Source: Mastigamoeba balamuthi (taxonomy: Eukaryota > Evosea > Mastigamoebida > Mastigamoebidae). From it: 64,000 bases of DNA. Positions 1-10,733 of this stretch are shown here, piece by piece. Under the pieces are notes generated by a model. It did not search any database, was not told the DNA's origin, and saw only the letters and a list, made by a program, of their open reading frames with translations. Position numbers and translations under genes: made by a program. Each line of letters opens with the position of its first letter. Within the stretch, counting starts at the first letter, position 1. The stretch is taken from assembly GCA_902651635.1 (NCBI GenBank), contig CACRSC010000006.1:475320-539319 (forward strand). Reading direction: 5' to 3'.

Positions 1-3000
1 CCGGGTTTATTCTCAACAAACATCAAAAACTCCCGCCAGTTGCTGCCGATATTCGAGAGGCCGGCGTTTGTGGTGCAGAAGACGGCTGCGGGGAGCAGCG
101 CCGACGCGGCGAGCGAGGACGGGACGTCGCTGCAGGCGCCGTGGCCCGCGACCGAGGCGATCGAGCTGTTCATCCTGCTGGCACTCGTCGTGGGCGACAT
201 TGTGCCGCGCTGGGCCTACACGCTGCCGGGCATGTGGCGGCGCAAGGCCCAGCTCTGGTTCATCGCGTACATCGCCGTCGTGGGGCTGTCGGTCGTCGAC
301 GTGGTGACGACGTTCTTTGTGCACCGCGTGGACCCGCACAGCGGCTACTTCCGGTTCAGCAGGCCGCTCCGGATCTACCTGCTCGTGTTCAGGGTCGAGC
401 CGCTCAGGGTCACGCTCGGCAACATTGTGGGGTCGTTCCTCGGCGTCCTGCACATGTTCGGGCTGTTCTTCGTGCTCGTCTTCATCTTCGCGGGCCTCGG
501 GGTTCTGCTCTTTGACGAGACACCGGTGAGAGAGCTGCCTCTGCCGCGTGGCGCCCCACTGACACGCTCTGCAACTACAGGAAGAGAAGGTTGTGTTCAC
601 CAGCACGCTCGAGGGCGCGTTCCAGCTGCTGCTGCTCACGACGACGTGCAACCACCCAGACGTCTACGTGCCGGCGTACAACTACAACTGGGCGTCGTTC
701 CTGTGCGTCCAGAGTGCACAGTTACAGCCGCGGGCGGCTCTCACAGCGATACACTCAGGTTCTTCGTGCTGTATTCGACCGTGTCGCAGCTGTTCTTCCT
801 CAACCTGATGCTCTCGGTCATCGTCAGCTCGTGGCGCAACCTGCTCAAGGCCGACGTTGCCCGCAAGATGATCCTGCGCCGCGAGGCCATGCGCGGCGCG
901 TTCGCTGTGATGTCGCAGGGCTCCAACTACGTCACCCGCGAGGAGTTCCTGAAGCTCGCGAGGGTGTTCAAGCCCGCGTGGAAGGAGGGCAGGGCCGCCT
1001 TCTACTGGAACGCAGTGGACACGGCCAAGGCCGGCCGCGTGGAGTTTGCCGAGTTCTCGCTGCTGATCGAGGCCCTCGAGATCACCGTCGAGCGCATCAG
1101 CAAGTTCTGGCGGGTGATACCGCTGAGGCTCTCCAAGAACCTGCGCAAGGTGACCAAGGCCAGGGCGTTCAACGTGGCCATCGATCTCATCATCATCGCC
1201 GTGTCGGTGTGGCCCATCGTCGAGGTCGAGATGCGCCACGCGGGGCACAAGACCATGTCCAAGTCCGTGTCGACGGGCATCGAGTACGGCTTCCTCGTGT
1301 TCTTCACCATCGAGGTCTTTGCCAAGTTCATCGCCGAGCGCAGCCTGAGCCTCTTCTTCGAGAACCCCACCAACAAGTTCGACGTCGTCCTCCTCGCAAT
1401 CTCGTGGGTGATGGGCATCGGCAGCGAGATTCTCGGGGGCACGGGGAGCCTGGTGAAGATGGTGCTGAGCGTGCGGCTGCTGCGTGTTCTCGTGTCTCTC
1501 ATCGGCAGCGTCAAGAAGTACAAGTGGCTGCTCAACGCGCTGATCGACGTCATCCCGACGTTCGCATCGATCCTGCTCGCGCATATCGTGTGGATGTACC
1601 TCTTCAGCATCCTCGGCATCGAGATCTTCGGCGACGTCGTGCGCGAGGCCCACGCGGCGGGCATCGACAAGGGCTACGGGCTCGTTGCCGATACAGACTA
1701 CGCCAAGCTGGACTACTGGCGGATCGGGTACGGGTCGTTCCCCGAGGCCCTCGTGGCGACGTGGATGCTCGTCATCGTCAACAACTGGCACGTGCTCATG
1801 CAGGCGTACGTCGTGGCCACAGGCTACAAGATCTCCCGGCTGTTCTTTGTCTGCTTCTGGATCATCGACGTTATCTGCACGATGGGCGTGCTCATCGCCA
1901 CGCTGCTCGAGATGGTCATGCGCCACTGGGACGACAAGGGCACGCTCGACGAGCGCCAGGTCACTGCTGAGAAGAGGCTCAACGAGAGCGTGCACGAGAC
2001 TGACGACCAGGGCTTCTACTTTAGCGACTCCAAGAAGAAGCGGCCGTCCATCGCCGGCCTGCAGCCCGAGTCGTGCATCGAGGAGTCGGACAGCGACGTG
2101 CCGAGAGACTCGCAGGAGCCATCGGTCAAGTTTGGCGACATGTCGCCGGAACTCGGTAAGATCGAGGAGGCCACGACGTGGGTGTCACGGCGCACCAAGC
2201 AGTTCACGTCGATGATGCAGAGAATGGTCCTGCAGGACCTCAACGAGTCCGACTTCGCCAAGGTAGGACCCCCTGCGCTCACACCTCGTCGCTGCCCAGG
2301 GAGTCAAACAGAGGCACCGCTCTGCAGGAGTCGCACACGGACGACATGATCGCTGGCTTGGAGTCGGTCTACAAGGTTTACAGCAAGCCAAGCCTGGGCG
2401 TAGCAGAGAAGGAACTACCCTCGCGCCTGTCCATCTCCGTCCCGCGCCCGCCGCAGCCCGGAGGGTCCTCCTCTGGAGAGAGCCCTTCCATCGAGGTTGC
2501 CGCTGCGGCTGCAGCTCTTCCCTCGTCCCCCTTGGACGCCTTTGACAAAGCGCCGGCGGCGGCCTCGGACAACGGAGAGGAGGGCTCCTCGAAGGACCGA
2601 AAGAACATCCTGCTGAACATTCCGATCAGCAAGCCACGCCTGCGCACGTCGTTCGACGCCGGCCCACGAGCGTCGCGCGTGTCGTTCTCGCAGTCGAGGA
2701 CAGCAGCGCAGCCAGACGACTACTCGCGTCCGCGCCACAGCATATGCCTCGCGAGGCCAGAGGCCACTGCGCCGCACAAGAGGAAGAAGCTGGGGCTGGA
2801 GCTCGCGGTTCCCCAGCTGGCGGTGGCGCCTACAGCAGCGGCAGCGCCCGTGCCAGTGGCAGCAGCAGCGCCGGAGACTGCACTGTCGAGCGGCAGTCCT
2901 GTTGCTGATTCCTCTCGTGCCGCTGCAGTGGATAGCGCGCCAGGGAGCAGCGGTACACCAGTCGTGCCCGAAGCACTGCCCCAGGTCACCGTAGGGGATG

Positions 3001-3065
3001 CCGGTGACCCGCGGAACCAGCAGGAAGCGGGGCCTGCCATCACAGGCCCTGCTCCGCAAGAGTAA
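1..3065 (+). CDS. Two-pore cation channel (TPC family), 5' partial
   Basis: This is a voltage-gated-like channel of the two-pore family, which conducts Na+ or Ca2+ across endolysosomal or vacuolar membranes. The reading frame is open from the window edge; an acceptor near 38 may open the first visible exon, so the N-terminus lies outside. Repeat I (helices to about 880) is followed by an EF-hand-like linker at about 940-1075, as in plant TPC1. Repeat II has an Arg-containing S4 (VRLLRVLVSL) and the pore signature VNNWHV at 1776-1793, which resembles the family filter NNWxV. Introns are placed at 526-580 and 703-758, restoring the helix after the first pore (ASFL-FFVLY), and at about 2263-2303. 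The tail to 3065 is Ser/Pro/Ala-rich and probably disordered. The downstream exchanger is convergent, 77 bp away. The family call is firm; ion selectivity is not predictable here. Confidence 0.9.
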
Positions 3066-3142
3066 CCACCTACAAACCATAGCGACATACGTGCTTGCAT
3101 AACCGTCAATTTCACAAGGGTGACAAAGAAAAAAGGGCGCCG

Positions 3143-5727
3143 TCATATGTCAGGCTCGTCCGAAAGGTCATCCGCGAGGCCGCGCGGGTTCAGCGGCACA
3201 TCGAAATGCGGGGAGGCGCGCGGGGTCTCCTCCTCCCACGCGCCCTCTGGCGCCTCTGGCTCGTCGTCCTGCACGCGGCCCTCCTGGAACGGGCTGATAA
3301 GGCGCATGGCAGGAGACGCTGGGCCCTCGGAGGTGTCGAGCGAGTTGCCCAGGAGTCTCTTGTTCTCCACCGAGGGGTTGTGGCCATCCCTGCAGCTCGA
3401 GAAGACGGACATGGACGTGAGCTTCTGGTCCTGCTCGATGTCCTCGTCCTCGTCCTCTTCCTCGGCCGGTGCCCGCGGCTGGGGTGGCAATGCCGCGGAG
3501 ACCACCTGTATCTCCCGCATGGGCGACTTGGTCCGGGCCGCGGCAGGCAGCTTGGTGATGTCCTGCCCCACCATCTGCACGCTGCTGCTGGACGACGACG
3601 GCTGCTCCACGATGACCTTGAGCTTCACGAGCCGCTCGATGTCCAGCGAGGGGCTCGCCCCGCGCACGTCGCTGGGCGGCGGCGTCTCGTCCGACTCGCC
3701 CTGCACGGCCGCGGCGGCGGAGCGGCTCATCGCGGAGCCGTGGTGCGGCTTGGAGGGCGCGCGCGCAAGATCGAGCTCGGGGTGGACCCCGCGGTCCTTG
3801 CCGCGGAACCTCCTGGCCCTCCTCGCGGCGGCCGAGGACGCGGGCGAGCCGTCGGGCTCGGCCCTGCGCGCGCTCCTGTGCCTGACGAGCTCGATGATCT
3901 TCTGGTCGAGCGAGCTGAGGTTGCGCGAGATCCAGCTGTCGCTCGACGCCGGGGGCCTGCGGTAGCGCGCGCCCTCGCCCTCGTCGTCGGTGGGCGCGTC
4001 CCTGCGCCTGCTGTGCATCGACTCGCGGTCGAGCGTGCTCGAGACCTTGAGCCAGCTGATCAGCGGCCGGACCGAGGCGCTGAGGAAGACGTTGGTGAAG
4101 AGCAGGATGATGAACGCCGTGTTGATGACCAGCTGCCTGTTGGTCGTCGTCAGCGACATGGCCAGCAGCGGCGTGACGACGCCGCGCAGGCCGCAGAGCC
4201 AGAGCGCCCCCTGGTGCTTGAGCGAGAGGTTCTGGCCGAGGATGTTGAGCAGCAGCGAGAGCGGGAACACGTTGGCGGCCCTCGCGGCGAAGACGAGCAC
4301 GACGCAGGGCACGATGAACGCCATGTTCCAGTTCTCGTACGCCCACGTGTCCTTGCGCATGAACACCGTGACGCCCAGCATGAAGAAGGCCGCCGTCTGC
4401 GCGATGTAGTCCAGCGTGGCCGAGACCGCGTAGAGCGCCCCGCGCGTGCGCCCGAGGACCGTGTACCACGAGTAGTGGCTGATCACCGCGATGGCCACGA
4501 AGAGCGCCAGCACGCCCGACAGGCCGGCGGCGTCCGAGGCCGCGTAGGCGAGGACGCCGAAGGGGACCATCGTGGCGATCTCGTAGGTCGAGGAGAGCGT
4601 GATGGTGCGCTGGAAGCACTTGAGGAGCACCCACGCGAGGCCGGCGGCGATGCCGATGAGCACGCTGACGAGCGTCTTCCAGACCCAGTCGAACAGCACG
4701 TGCAGCAGCACCACAAACGTCAGGTGCCCCGTGCCCACGTACCCCGAGAACGTCGTCGTCAGCGACACCGCCACCAGGTCGTTGAGCACGCTCTCCCCTG
4801 CGCGCGCGCCCCCCGGAGTCGGAGTCAGTGGGGAGAACAAAAGCAAGCCGCCCTGGGCCAGTGCAGTCCCCCCCTTTCCCTTCCACTCTACCCGCCCGCC
4901 CACTTTAACGGGCGGGAATTAGGTGCACAAACAAAAAAGGGGGAGGCCACAGAGAGGCGGGCGAGGCGAGAAGAGGCCACCGCCCGGGGAGCCACCGCAC
5001 GAGGAGGGCGGGGGGGCGGAGCTCTGTGATTCCTCTTGGGTCCGTTGAGAGCGGGGAAAGGAAATTCAATCTGCTGTGAATTCTTCGGCAGCGCAGCGCA
5101 GCAGCGGCAGGGGAGCACCAGCGGGGGGGCGCGGCGGCGCGGACCTAGGACGACCGTGTAGAGCAGGGGCTCGATGTCGAGCTCGAGCAGGAGCGAGACG
5201 GTGGAGATGCTGTCGGTGGACGAGACGAGGGCGCCGAACATGAGGCACTCGAAGAGGTCGGCGTCGGGGACGCCCGCGAGCCTGGCGAAGCCGTAGGCGG
5301 CGCCGCCAAAGACGGTCGCGCTGACGACGCTGCCCGCGATGGCGAACAGCAGCACCGCGCGCGACCTGCGCGCCAGCGGCCCCGTGCGCAGCGTCAGGCC
5401 CGAGTTGAAGAAGACGGGCGCGAAGATCAGCGCCACAAAGGTGCGCGAGACGGGGTCGTCGCTCAGCCGCGCGCGCGAGGTCGACGCGTCGACGACCAGC
5501 GCCAGCGTCGACCCGATCAGCATCGCCGCGACCGACTCGTGCAGCCAGCGCATGCGCGGCGTCGCGCGGATCGCGATCGAGAGCTGCACGTACGCCAGCA
5601 CGGCGACGGCGCCGACGCCCAGCCAGCCCGCGCTCGTCATCAGCTTGTCCACGCCCGCGGACCCCGCGTCGTCGGCCCCCGCCGAGGACGCGCTCGACGC
5701 CGCGGCGGCGAGCAGCACGGACGTCAT
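3143..5727 (-). CDS. Na+/H+ exchanger (CPA1/NHE family)
   Basis: This membrane antiporter exchanges protons for Na+ or K+. The model is two exons, 5727-5145 and 4797-3143, joined across a 347-nt intron; the junction restores LLYTVVLG-ESVLND, matching the NHE core where Asn-Asp is the ion-binding pair. About ten hydrophobic segments follow a very short N-terminus, so the usual first helices or a signal peptide are missing or reduced. The motif before the core reads SSTDSIS where family members usually have SATDPV, an unusual change in the discontinuous helix. From about 4080 downwards the protein becomes a long Arg/Ser/Pro-rich cytosolic tail ending in acidic residues. The start at 5727 is the only good ATG before the first helix. 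Organelle-type NHE is plausible but not proven. Confidence 0.88.
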
Positions 5728-6011
5728 GTGGGGTGGGCGGCGAAAAATTCAGGGGCGGTGGAAGGTGCGGGCTTCGACGCTTTTGAAGACACGCCCCCTC
5801 GCGCCACACAGGGGTTTTTCCTGGGTTGACGGAAGATTCCGTGATTCAGGGGTGGAAATCTGCGGCTTCTCCGGCCACGGGTGGTGCCTAGAATCGCGTC
5901 ACTTTCGCGTAGGAGGAAGCCGCGGTGTGGTGGCCGCAAGGCTAGGTGCTCGGGGGCCGTGGGATAGTATAAACCCGCATCGCGGGGCGGTTGCGGCCAG
6001 GCGTTGGCAGC
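5728..6011. promoter_or_regulatory. Divergent promoter region with TATA-like box
   Basis: This 284-bp gap lies between the start of the exchanger (leftward) and the proposed start of the unknown gene (rightward). A TATAAA at 5968-5973 lies 44 bp ahead of the ATG at 6012, which supports that start. No coding sequence was recognised in the rest. Confidence 0.4.
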
Positions 6012-7093
6012 ATGGAGATCGCCCGTGGCGGTGCCCTTGTGTCTATCAGGCAAGTCAACCCTAACTGCTGGGGCGTCGACAGGTTGACAAACTCGAGGCA
6101 GCTGCAGGGCATGGCCTCACCGGTGAATGCGAGCAGGGCAGTGGGTGGGACCGTTGGGCTTGGGCAGGCTCAGCAGCTGGTGCTGGCTGATTAAGACAGT
6201 TCTGTCTTCCTCTCCATCGGGTCTGGGAAAGTACTGGGGCATGATTATGATGATAGCCTGAGGGTCGTCCTCGAGCAGAACGTGCTGTGTCAGTGTGACA
6301 GGTCGTCGGGCACTGTGCTGGGCGCAGTAGCATCTGGAAGATGCTGCCCGGGGAACTGGCTGGCTCTGGCTGAGCAGCGGTGGCAGTGAAGGGCTCGATA
6401 GCCATACAGAGGGAATACGAAGAAGTGAGAGAAATGGAGAAAGAGACGCAAAAGATGGCGCACGAGCCGAGAGGAAGCGCCCCGACGACCTTTGCACTCC
6501 CAAGGGTTGCCGAATGTCAAAACTATCTGAGGGTTGTTACACTCTGTTGATTTTTCCTCTCCTCAACTAGCGGCCGTCGCTGCAGGCCAAGGCTGTCCTC
6601 CGGGCGCTCGGCGTGCACTCTCCGATCCCCGAGGCCGCGGGCATCGCGCAGGCTACCGTCGTGGAGCCCCGGTACCGCACGTGCGACTGCTGGTCGCCAA
6701 CAGGGGCTGCTGCCGATCGTTGTGCGGCAGCTCTGCACTACGGAGCGCGAGGCAGGCGACCTGGTCGCCGCGATGCACAAGACGTGCCTGTTCGTGGAGC
6801 CCCTCAAGGTCAGCGAGGGCCGTATGGTCGCCGAGTCGGTGTTCGAGCTGTTCGAGGGGACTGGAGGCCAGCGGGCGCACCCCAGGAGCGGAGCACTCGA
6901 CGCGATGGACCTCATCGGGTTCTCGTGCGCTGGGGGCCTGGGCGTGTTCCTGTCAACGGTCAACATGTGCGACGAGGGCGTGTTCGACCAGGTCGTCAAC
7001 GACTACGTGCAGTGCTTCTGGGACTGCAACAAGGGCACCGAGCGGTACGCGGGCGCCAGTCCGGGTTCCTGTACACCAAGGCATGCGGACTGA
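6012..7093 (+). CDS. Multi-exon protein of unknown function
   Basis: I do not recognise this protein. Host-like coding pieces occur in sequence: from ATG 6012; about 6196-6290 (SVFLSIGSGKVLGHDYDD); about 6365-6516, a charged helix (QREYEEVREMEKETQKM); 6571-about 6654; and 6704-7093. Candidate introns keep frame: a donor in phase 1 near 6291 to an acceptor at about 6375, AGG/gttgtt to the acceptor at 6570 in phase 0, and a short intron ending at 6703. The last exon is the best supported, with IGFSCAGGLGVFLSTVN and a Cys-containing C-terminus. A TATA-like box lies 44 bp before the ATG. The first two joins are weak, and the true gene may begin later. The product would be a soluble protein of about 270-300 residues. 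Confidence 0.45.
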
Positions 7094-7204
7094 TTTGGAG
7101 CTGAGCGTCGGATTACGACGCCTCAGCGACTAGCGAAAAAACGGACAAAAGCGGCGGGTATCGGAGTCGATCTCCACAGTTGCTGTCTTCCGATTGGCGG
7201 GGTC

Positions 7205-7909
7205 TCAGAGGTTGGCCTCGATGGCCTTCTTCAGCCCGGCCTCGTTGACGCCGAGCACCTCAGCGACCATCTTGCCGCCCTTGTAGAGCTGGAACGTCGG
7301 GAACGCTGACACCCCGGCCGTCTCGACGCAGTTGGGGCACTCGTCCCCGTTGACTTTAAGGAACGTCGCGTTGGTGTACTTCTTCGAGAGCGCCTCGAAC
7401 TTGGGTGCCATCATCTTGCACGGCCCGCACCCTGCGCGTAGCAACAGAGGAAAAGCGATGAGAAAACCCCGCATCAGAAAAACGAACTCGCAGAACACGG
7501 CGCGTACAGGTGGCGAAAAAGTCGACGACGATCAGCCTGTCGCCCGCGCTCGCCATTTCCTTCTTCATCTCCTCGAAGGTGTTGGCGTGCCTGATGCCCG
7601 TCGGGTCGCCTCCTGCGCGTTATTCGCCGTATTTAGCGCAAAATGCTTCGTAGAGGTTGAGGTGTTCTATTGTTGAGCTCCGCCCACGCACCAGTGGGCG
7701 CCTTGGCGCGGTCCACCTCCATCTTCTGGGGGCCGCTGCCGCACGTGCACCTCTGGTCCGCCGGGACCTGTGCGGAGGTGGCCAACAGCTGTGAGTCGCA
7801 GGGTCCCCGAGCAGTCTCTCGTTACCCTCTTCATGACCATGTCTGCGTGGGCACCGCAGCCCGCCCACGTCGTCTTGCCGCACTTCGAGCACTGCACGGG
7901 GTAGCACAT
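7205..7909 (-). CDS. Thioredoxin fused to a Cys-rich zinc-ribbon-like domain
   Basis: Four exons (7909-7826, 7767-7692, 7612-7508, 7431-7205) join in frame into about 163 residues. Residues 1-40 match a small widespread family of unknown function with pattern MC-P-x-CxxCGKTTWxGCG, H, VM, and a final CxC (MCYPVQCSKCGKTTWAGCG, then RCTCGSG). After a short linker comes a complete thioredoxin fold with active site FFATWCGPCK, split by an intron inside the Trp codon (T/GG). Thioredoxin reduces protein disulfides with electrons from the reductase encoded head-to-head at 8184. The two domains are encoded by separate exon pairs, which suggests exon fusion. All three junction phases fit, so I think the fusion is real, but a transcript is needed to exclude two overlapping genes. 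Confidence 0.82.
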
Positions 7910-8183
7910 TCTCTGGTCTTTGTGGCTGTCTACGTTGGTCTTCTTGCTTTTCAATTTGAGTTGTGGCGGAGATTGCGGGGGGTCCACGTGAACCCCCGCC
8001 AACCGATGTACCCCCATGGAAATAGTTACCCCCCAACCCCACCGAACCCCACTACGGAAATGTGCATTGTTGGCACGTCACTTCCGACACGTCAGGTTGT
8101 ATTCTGGGCGAGAATATCTCGCGAATCCCTGCATTTACTAGCAAAGCAAACGAGCAAACCGTCGTAGTAACACCGCCTCCGCC
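7910..8183. promoter_or_regulatory. Shared divergent promoter, thioredoxin / thioredoxin reductase
   Basis: A 274-bp intergenic region separates the two start codons, at 7909 leftward and 8184 rightward. It contains AATATCTCGCGAAT at about 8112-8125, one example of a GATATC-like element seen ahead of several genes here. It also contains a weak AT-rich stretch near 7935-7960. No coding sequence was seen. Confidence 0.5.
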
Positions 8184-9296
8184 ATGACCTCCCAGGTTCA
8201 CAAGGTGGCAATCATCGGCAGCGGGCCCGCGGGGCACACGAGCGCCATCTACACCGCCCGTGCGAACCTGAACCCCATCCTCTTCGAGGTGCGCTATTCT
8301 TGGCCAGCGGGATCCCGCCCCTTCGCCTTCTAGCACCACAACTCACGGTCTGCATAAAAGGGCTTCATGGCCGGGGGCATCGCTGCTGGTGGCCAACTGA
8401 CGACAACGAACGAGGTACTTTGGCCAATTCGCCTTCTTTGGTGGCCGAACACTGCCAGACACTCAAGCATGACTGACTCGCAGGTGGAGAACTTCCCGGG
8501 CTTCCCCGAGGGCATCATGGGAGCGGAGCTGACGGACAACTTCAGGAAGCAGTCGGAGAGGTTCGGCACGGACATCCAGACCAAGACGATCAGCCGGGTG
8601 GACCTGTCGCAGCGCCCGTTCAAGCTGTGGCCCGAGGGCGAGGAGGACCAGCCCCCGGTGCTGGCGCACACGCTGATCGTGGCCACGGGGGCCACGGCGC
8701 GCCGCATGACGTTCCCGGGGTCGGACACGTTCTGGTCCAAGGGCATCTCGGCGTGCGCCGTGTGCGAGGGCGCCCTGCCGATCTTCCGCAACAAGGAGAT
8801 CGCCGTCATCGGCGGGGGCGACTCGGCCTGCGAGGAGGCCATGCACCTCACCAAGTTCGGCAGCAAGGTCCACCTCATCCACAGGCGCGACGAGCTCCGC
8901 GCCTCCAAGGTCATGCAGGCCCGCGTGCTGGCCAACCCCAAGATCCAGGTCCACTGGGACTCGGTCCCCGTCGAGGCCCACGGCGACAGGCTCCTCAACG
9001 GCGTCACCCTCGAGAACGTCAAGACCAAGGAGCGCAGGCTCCTCCCCTGCAACGGCCTCTTCTTCGCCATCGGCCACAAGCCCAACACCGACTTTGTCAA
9101 GGGAATGCTCGACATGGACGACGAGGGCTACCTCAGGACCAAGCCTGGCACCTCCCTCACCAACATCCCCGGCGTCTTCGCCGCCGGCGACTGCCAGGAC
9201 AAGCGCTATCGCCAGGCCATCACCGCCGCTGCCTCGGGCTGCATGGCTGCCCTCGACTGCGAGCACTGGCTCGGCGAGCAGAACCTGCTCGATTGA
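8184..9296 (+). CDS. Thioredoxin reductase, low-molecular-weight type
   Basis: This NADPH-dependent flavoenzyme reduces thioredoxin. Exons 8184-8288, 8361-8414 and 8484-9296 give 323 residues, the normal length for the class. Visible motifs are the FAD dinucleotide fold [12 protein letters not shown] near the N-terminus, the redox-active CAVC followed by EG, the NADPH fold [10 protein letters not shown] with HRRD, and the C-terminal FAD motif GVFAAGDC. The residue after the second Cys is Glu, where family members usually carry Asp (CxxCDG), the proposed proton donor. There is no evident targeting peptide, so it is probably cytosolic. The short high-GC introns lie between coding blocks of the FAD domain. 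It is divergently paired with its likely substrate thioredoxin. Confidence 0.96.
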
Positions 9297-9446
9297 CGCA
9301 ATTCGCCCCCAAACCCACAAACGGATACAGTGTGAACCGATAAAAACCCAACAATTCACCTGGACAAGTCCCAAAGTCTAAAACACGACATGCTGTGTGA
9401 ATTCTCCGTGTGCCCTCAAACACTCTTCAACATTAATTGATTTGCG

Positions 9447-9696
9447 CCTCTAGGTGTGCCATGTAGGCGTGGCCAACGCGATATGTGCATACTTCTCAAG
9501 TCGTCTATACCACAATTTTAAAAAAATCAGCTGTATGGTGTGCTCCAAGTGCGCACCGGGGAGCCACCCCAGCTCCCAGTTTGCGTTCAAGGGCACTGGG
9601 ACGCCCTTCTTCCAGTTTGGGGCAAGGGTACTGGGACCTCTCCAGCTTTGTTTGTAAGGGCCCTGGGCAGCCCTCTCCAGTTTGGGTGCAGGGCAC
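9447..9696 (+). repeat. Dispersed repeat R1, copy A, truncated by gap
   Basis: From about 9520 this stretch closely matches sequence at 48405 onward and, inverted, at 32310-32150. It contains internal tandem units of about 35 bp built on a GGGCACTGGGA...CCAGTTTGGG pattern. Weaker similarity to copy C reaches back to a GCGCCT near 9447. The copy runs into the assembly gap, so its other end is unknown. No protein is evident. Confidence 0.75.
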
Positions 9697-10562
9697 NNNN
9701 NNNNNNNNNNNNNNNNNNNNNNNNNNNNNNNNNNNNNNNNNNNNNNNNNNNNNNNNNNNNNNNNNNNNNNNNNNNNNNNNNNNNNNNNNNNNNNNNNNNN
9801 NNNNNNNNNNNNNNNNNNNNNNNNNNNNNNNNNNNNNNNNNNNNNNNNNNNNNNNNNNNNNNNNNNNNNNNNNNNNNNNNNNNNNNNNNNNNNNNNNNNN
9901 NNNNNNNNNNNNNNNNNNNNNNNNNNNNNNNNNNNNNNNNNNNNNNNNNNNNNNNNNNNNNNNNNNNNNNNNNNNNNNNNNNNNNNNNNNNNNNNNNNNN
10001 NNNNNNNNNNNNNNNNNNNNNNNNNNNNNNNNNNNNNNNNNNNNNNNNNNNNNNNNNNNNNNNNNNNNNNNNNNNNNNNNNNNNNNNNNNNNNNNNNNNN
10101 NNNNNNNNNNNNNNNNNNNNNNNNNNNNNNNNNNNNNNNNNNNNNNNNNNNNNNNNNNNNNNNNNNNNNNNNNNNNNNNNNNNNNNNNNNNNNNNNNNNN
10201 NNNNNNNNNNNNNNNNNNNNNNNNNNNNNNNNNNNNNNNNNNNNNNNNNNNNNNNNNNNNNNNNNNNNNNNNNNNNNNNNNNNNNNNNNNNNNNNNNNNN
10301 NNNNNNNNNNNNNNNNNNNNNNNNNNNNNNNNNNNNNNNNNNNNNNNNNNNNNNNNNNNNNNNNNNNNNNNNNNNNNNNNNNNNNNNNNNNNNNNNNNNN
10401 NNNNNNNNNNNNNNNNNNNNNNNNNNNNNNNNNNNNNNNNNNNNNNNNNNNNNNNNNNNNNNNNNNNNNNNNNNNNNNNNNNNNNNNNNNNNNNNNNNNN
10501 NNNNNNNNNNNNNNNNNNNNNNNNNNNNNNNNNNNNNNNNNNNNNNNNNNNNNNNNNNNNNN
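9697..10562. other. Assembly gap (866 N)
   Basis: This is a run of N inside or beside dispersed repeat copy A. Apparent open frames across it are meaningless. The flank at 10563-10733 holds no recognised gene. Confidence 0.99.
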
Positions 10563-10733
10563 CACCATGTTGCGCCAAGAGCAGAGGCAAACAGCCAAAA
10601 CACGCAGTAAATGTGCCGCCAAGCCCTTAATTGATTTGGCAAATTTGCTCTATTTGGACTTCGTCAAATCAGTGGTAGCCTACGCGACCGAACCTCGCTC
10701 GCGTCGCGCAGAGCCTTCGGCGGAAGCGCGGCC

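Noticed and set aside
3095-5029. A 644-codon rightward open frame opposite the exchanger
   Set aside because: It is the antisense shadow of a GC-rich coding region; its translation is Arg/Gly/Val-rich without domains, while the opposite strand encodes an exchanger with correct motifs.
7620-8042. A separate leftward gene upstream of thioredoxin
   Set aside because: Its coding part (Cys-rich domain) joins the thioredoxin exons in phase through two introns, so I treat it as one gene.
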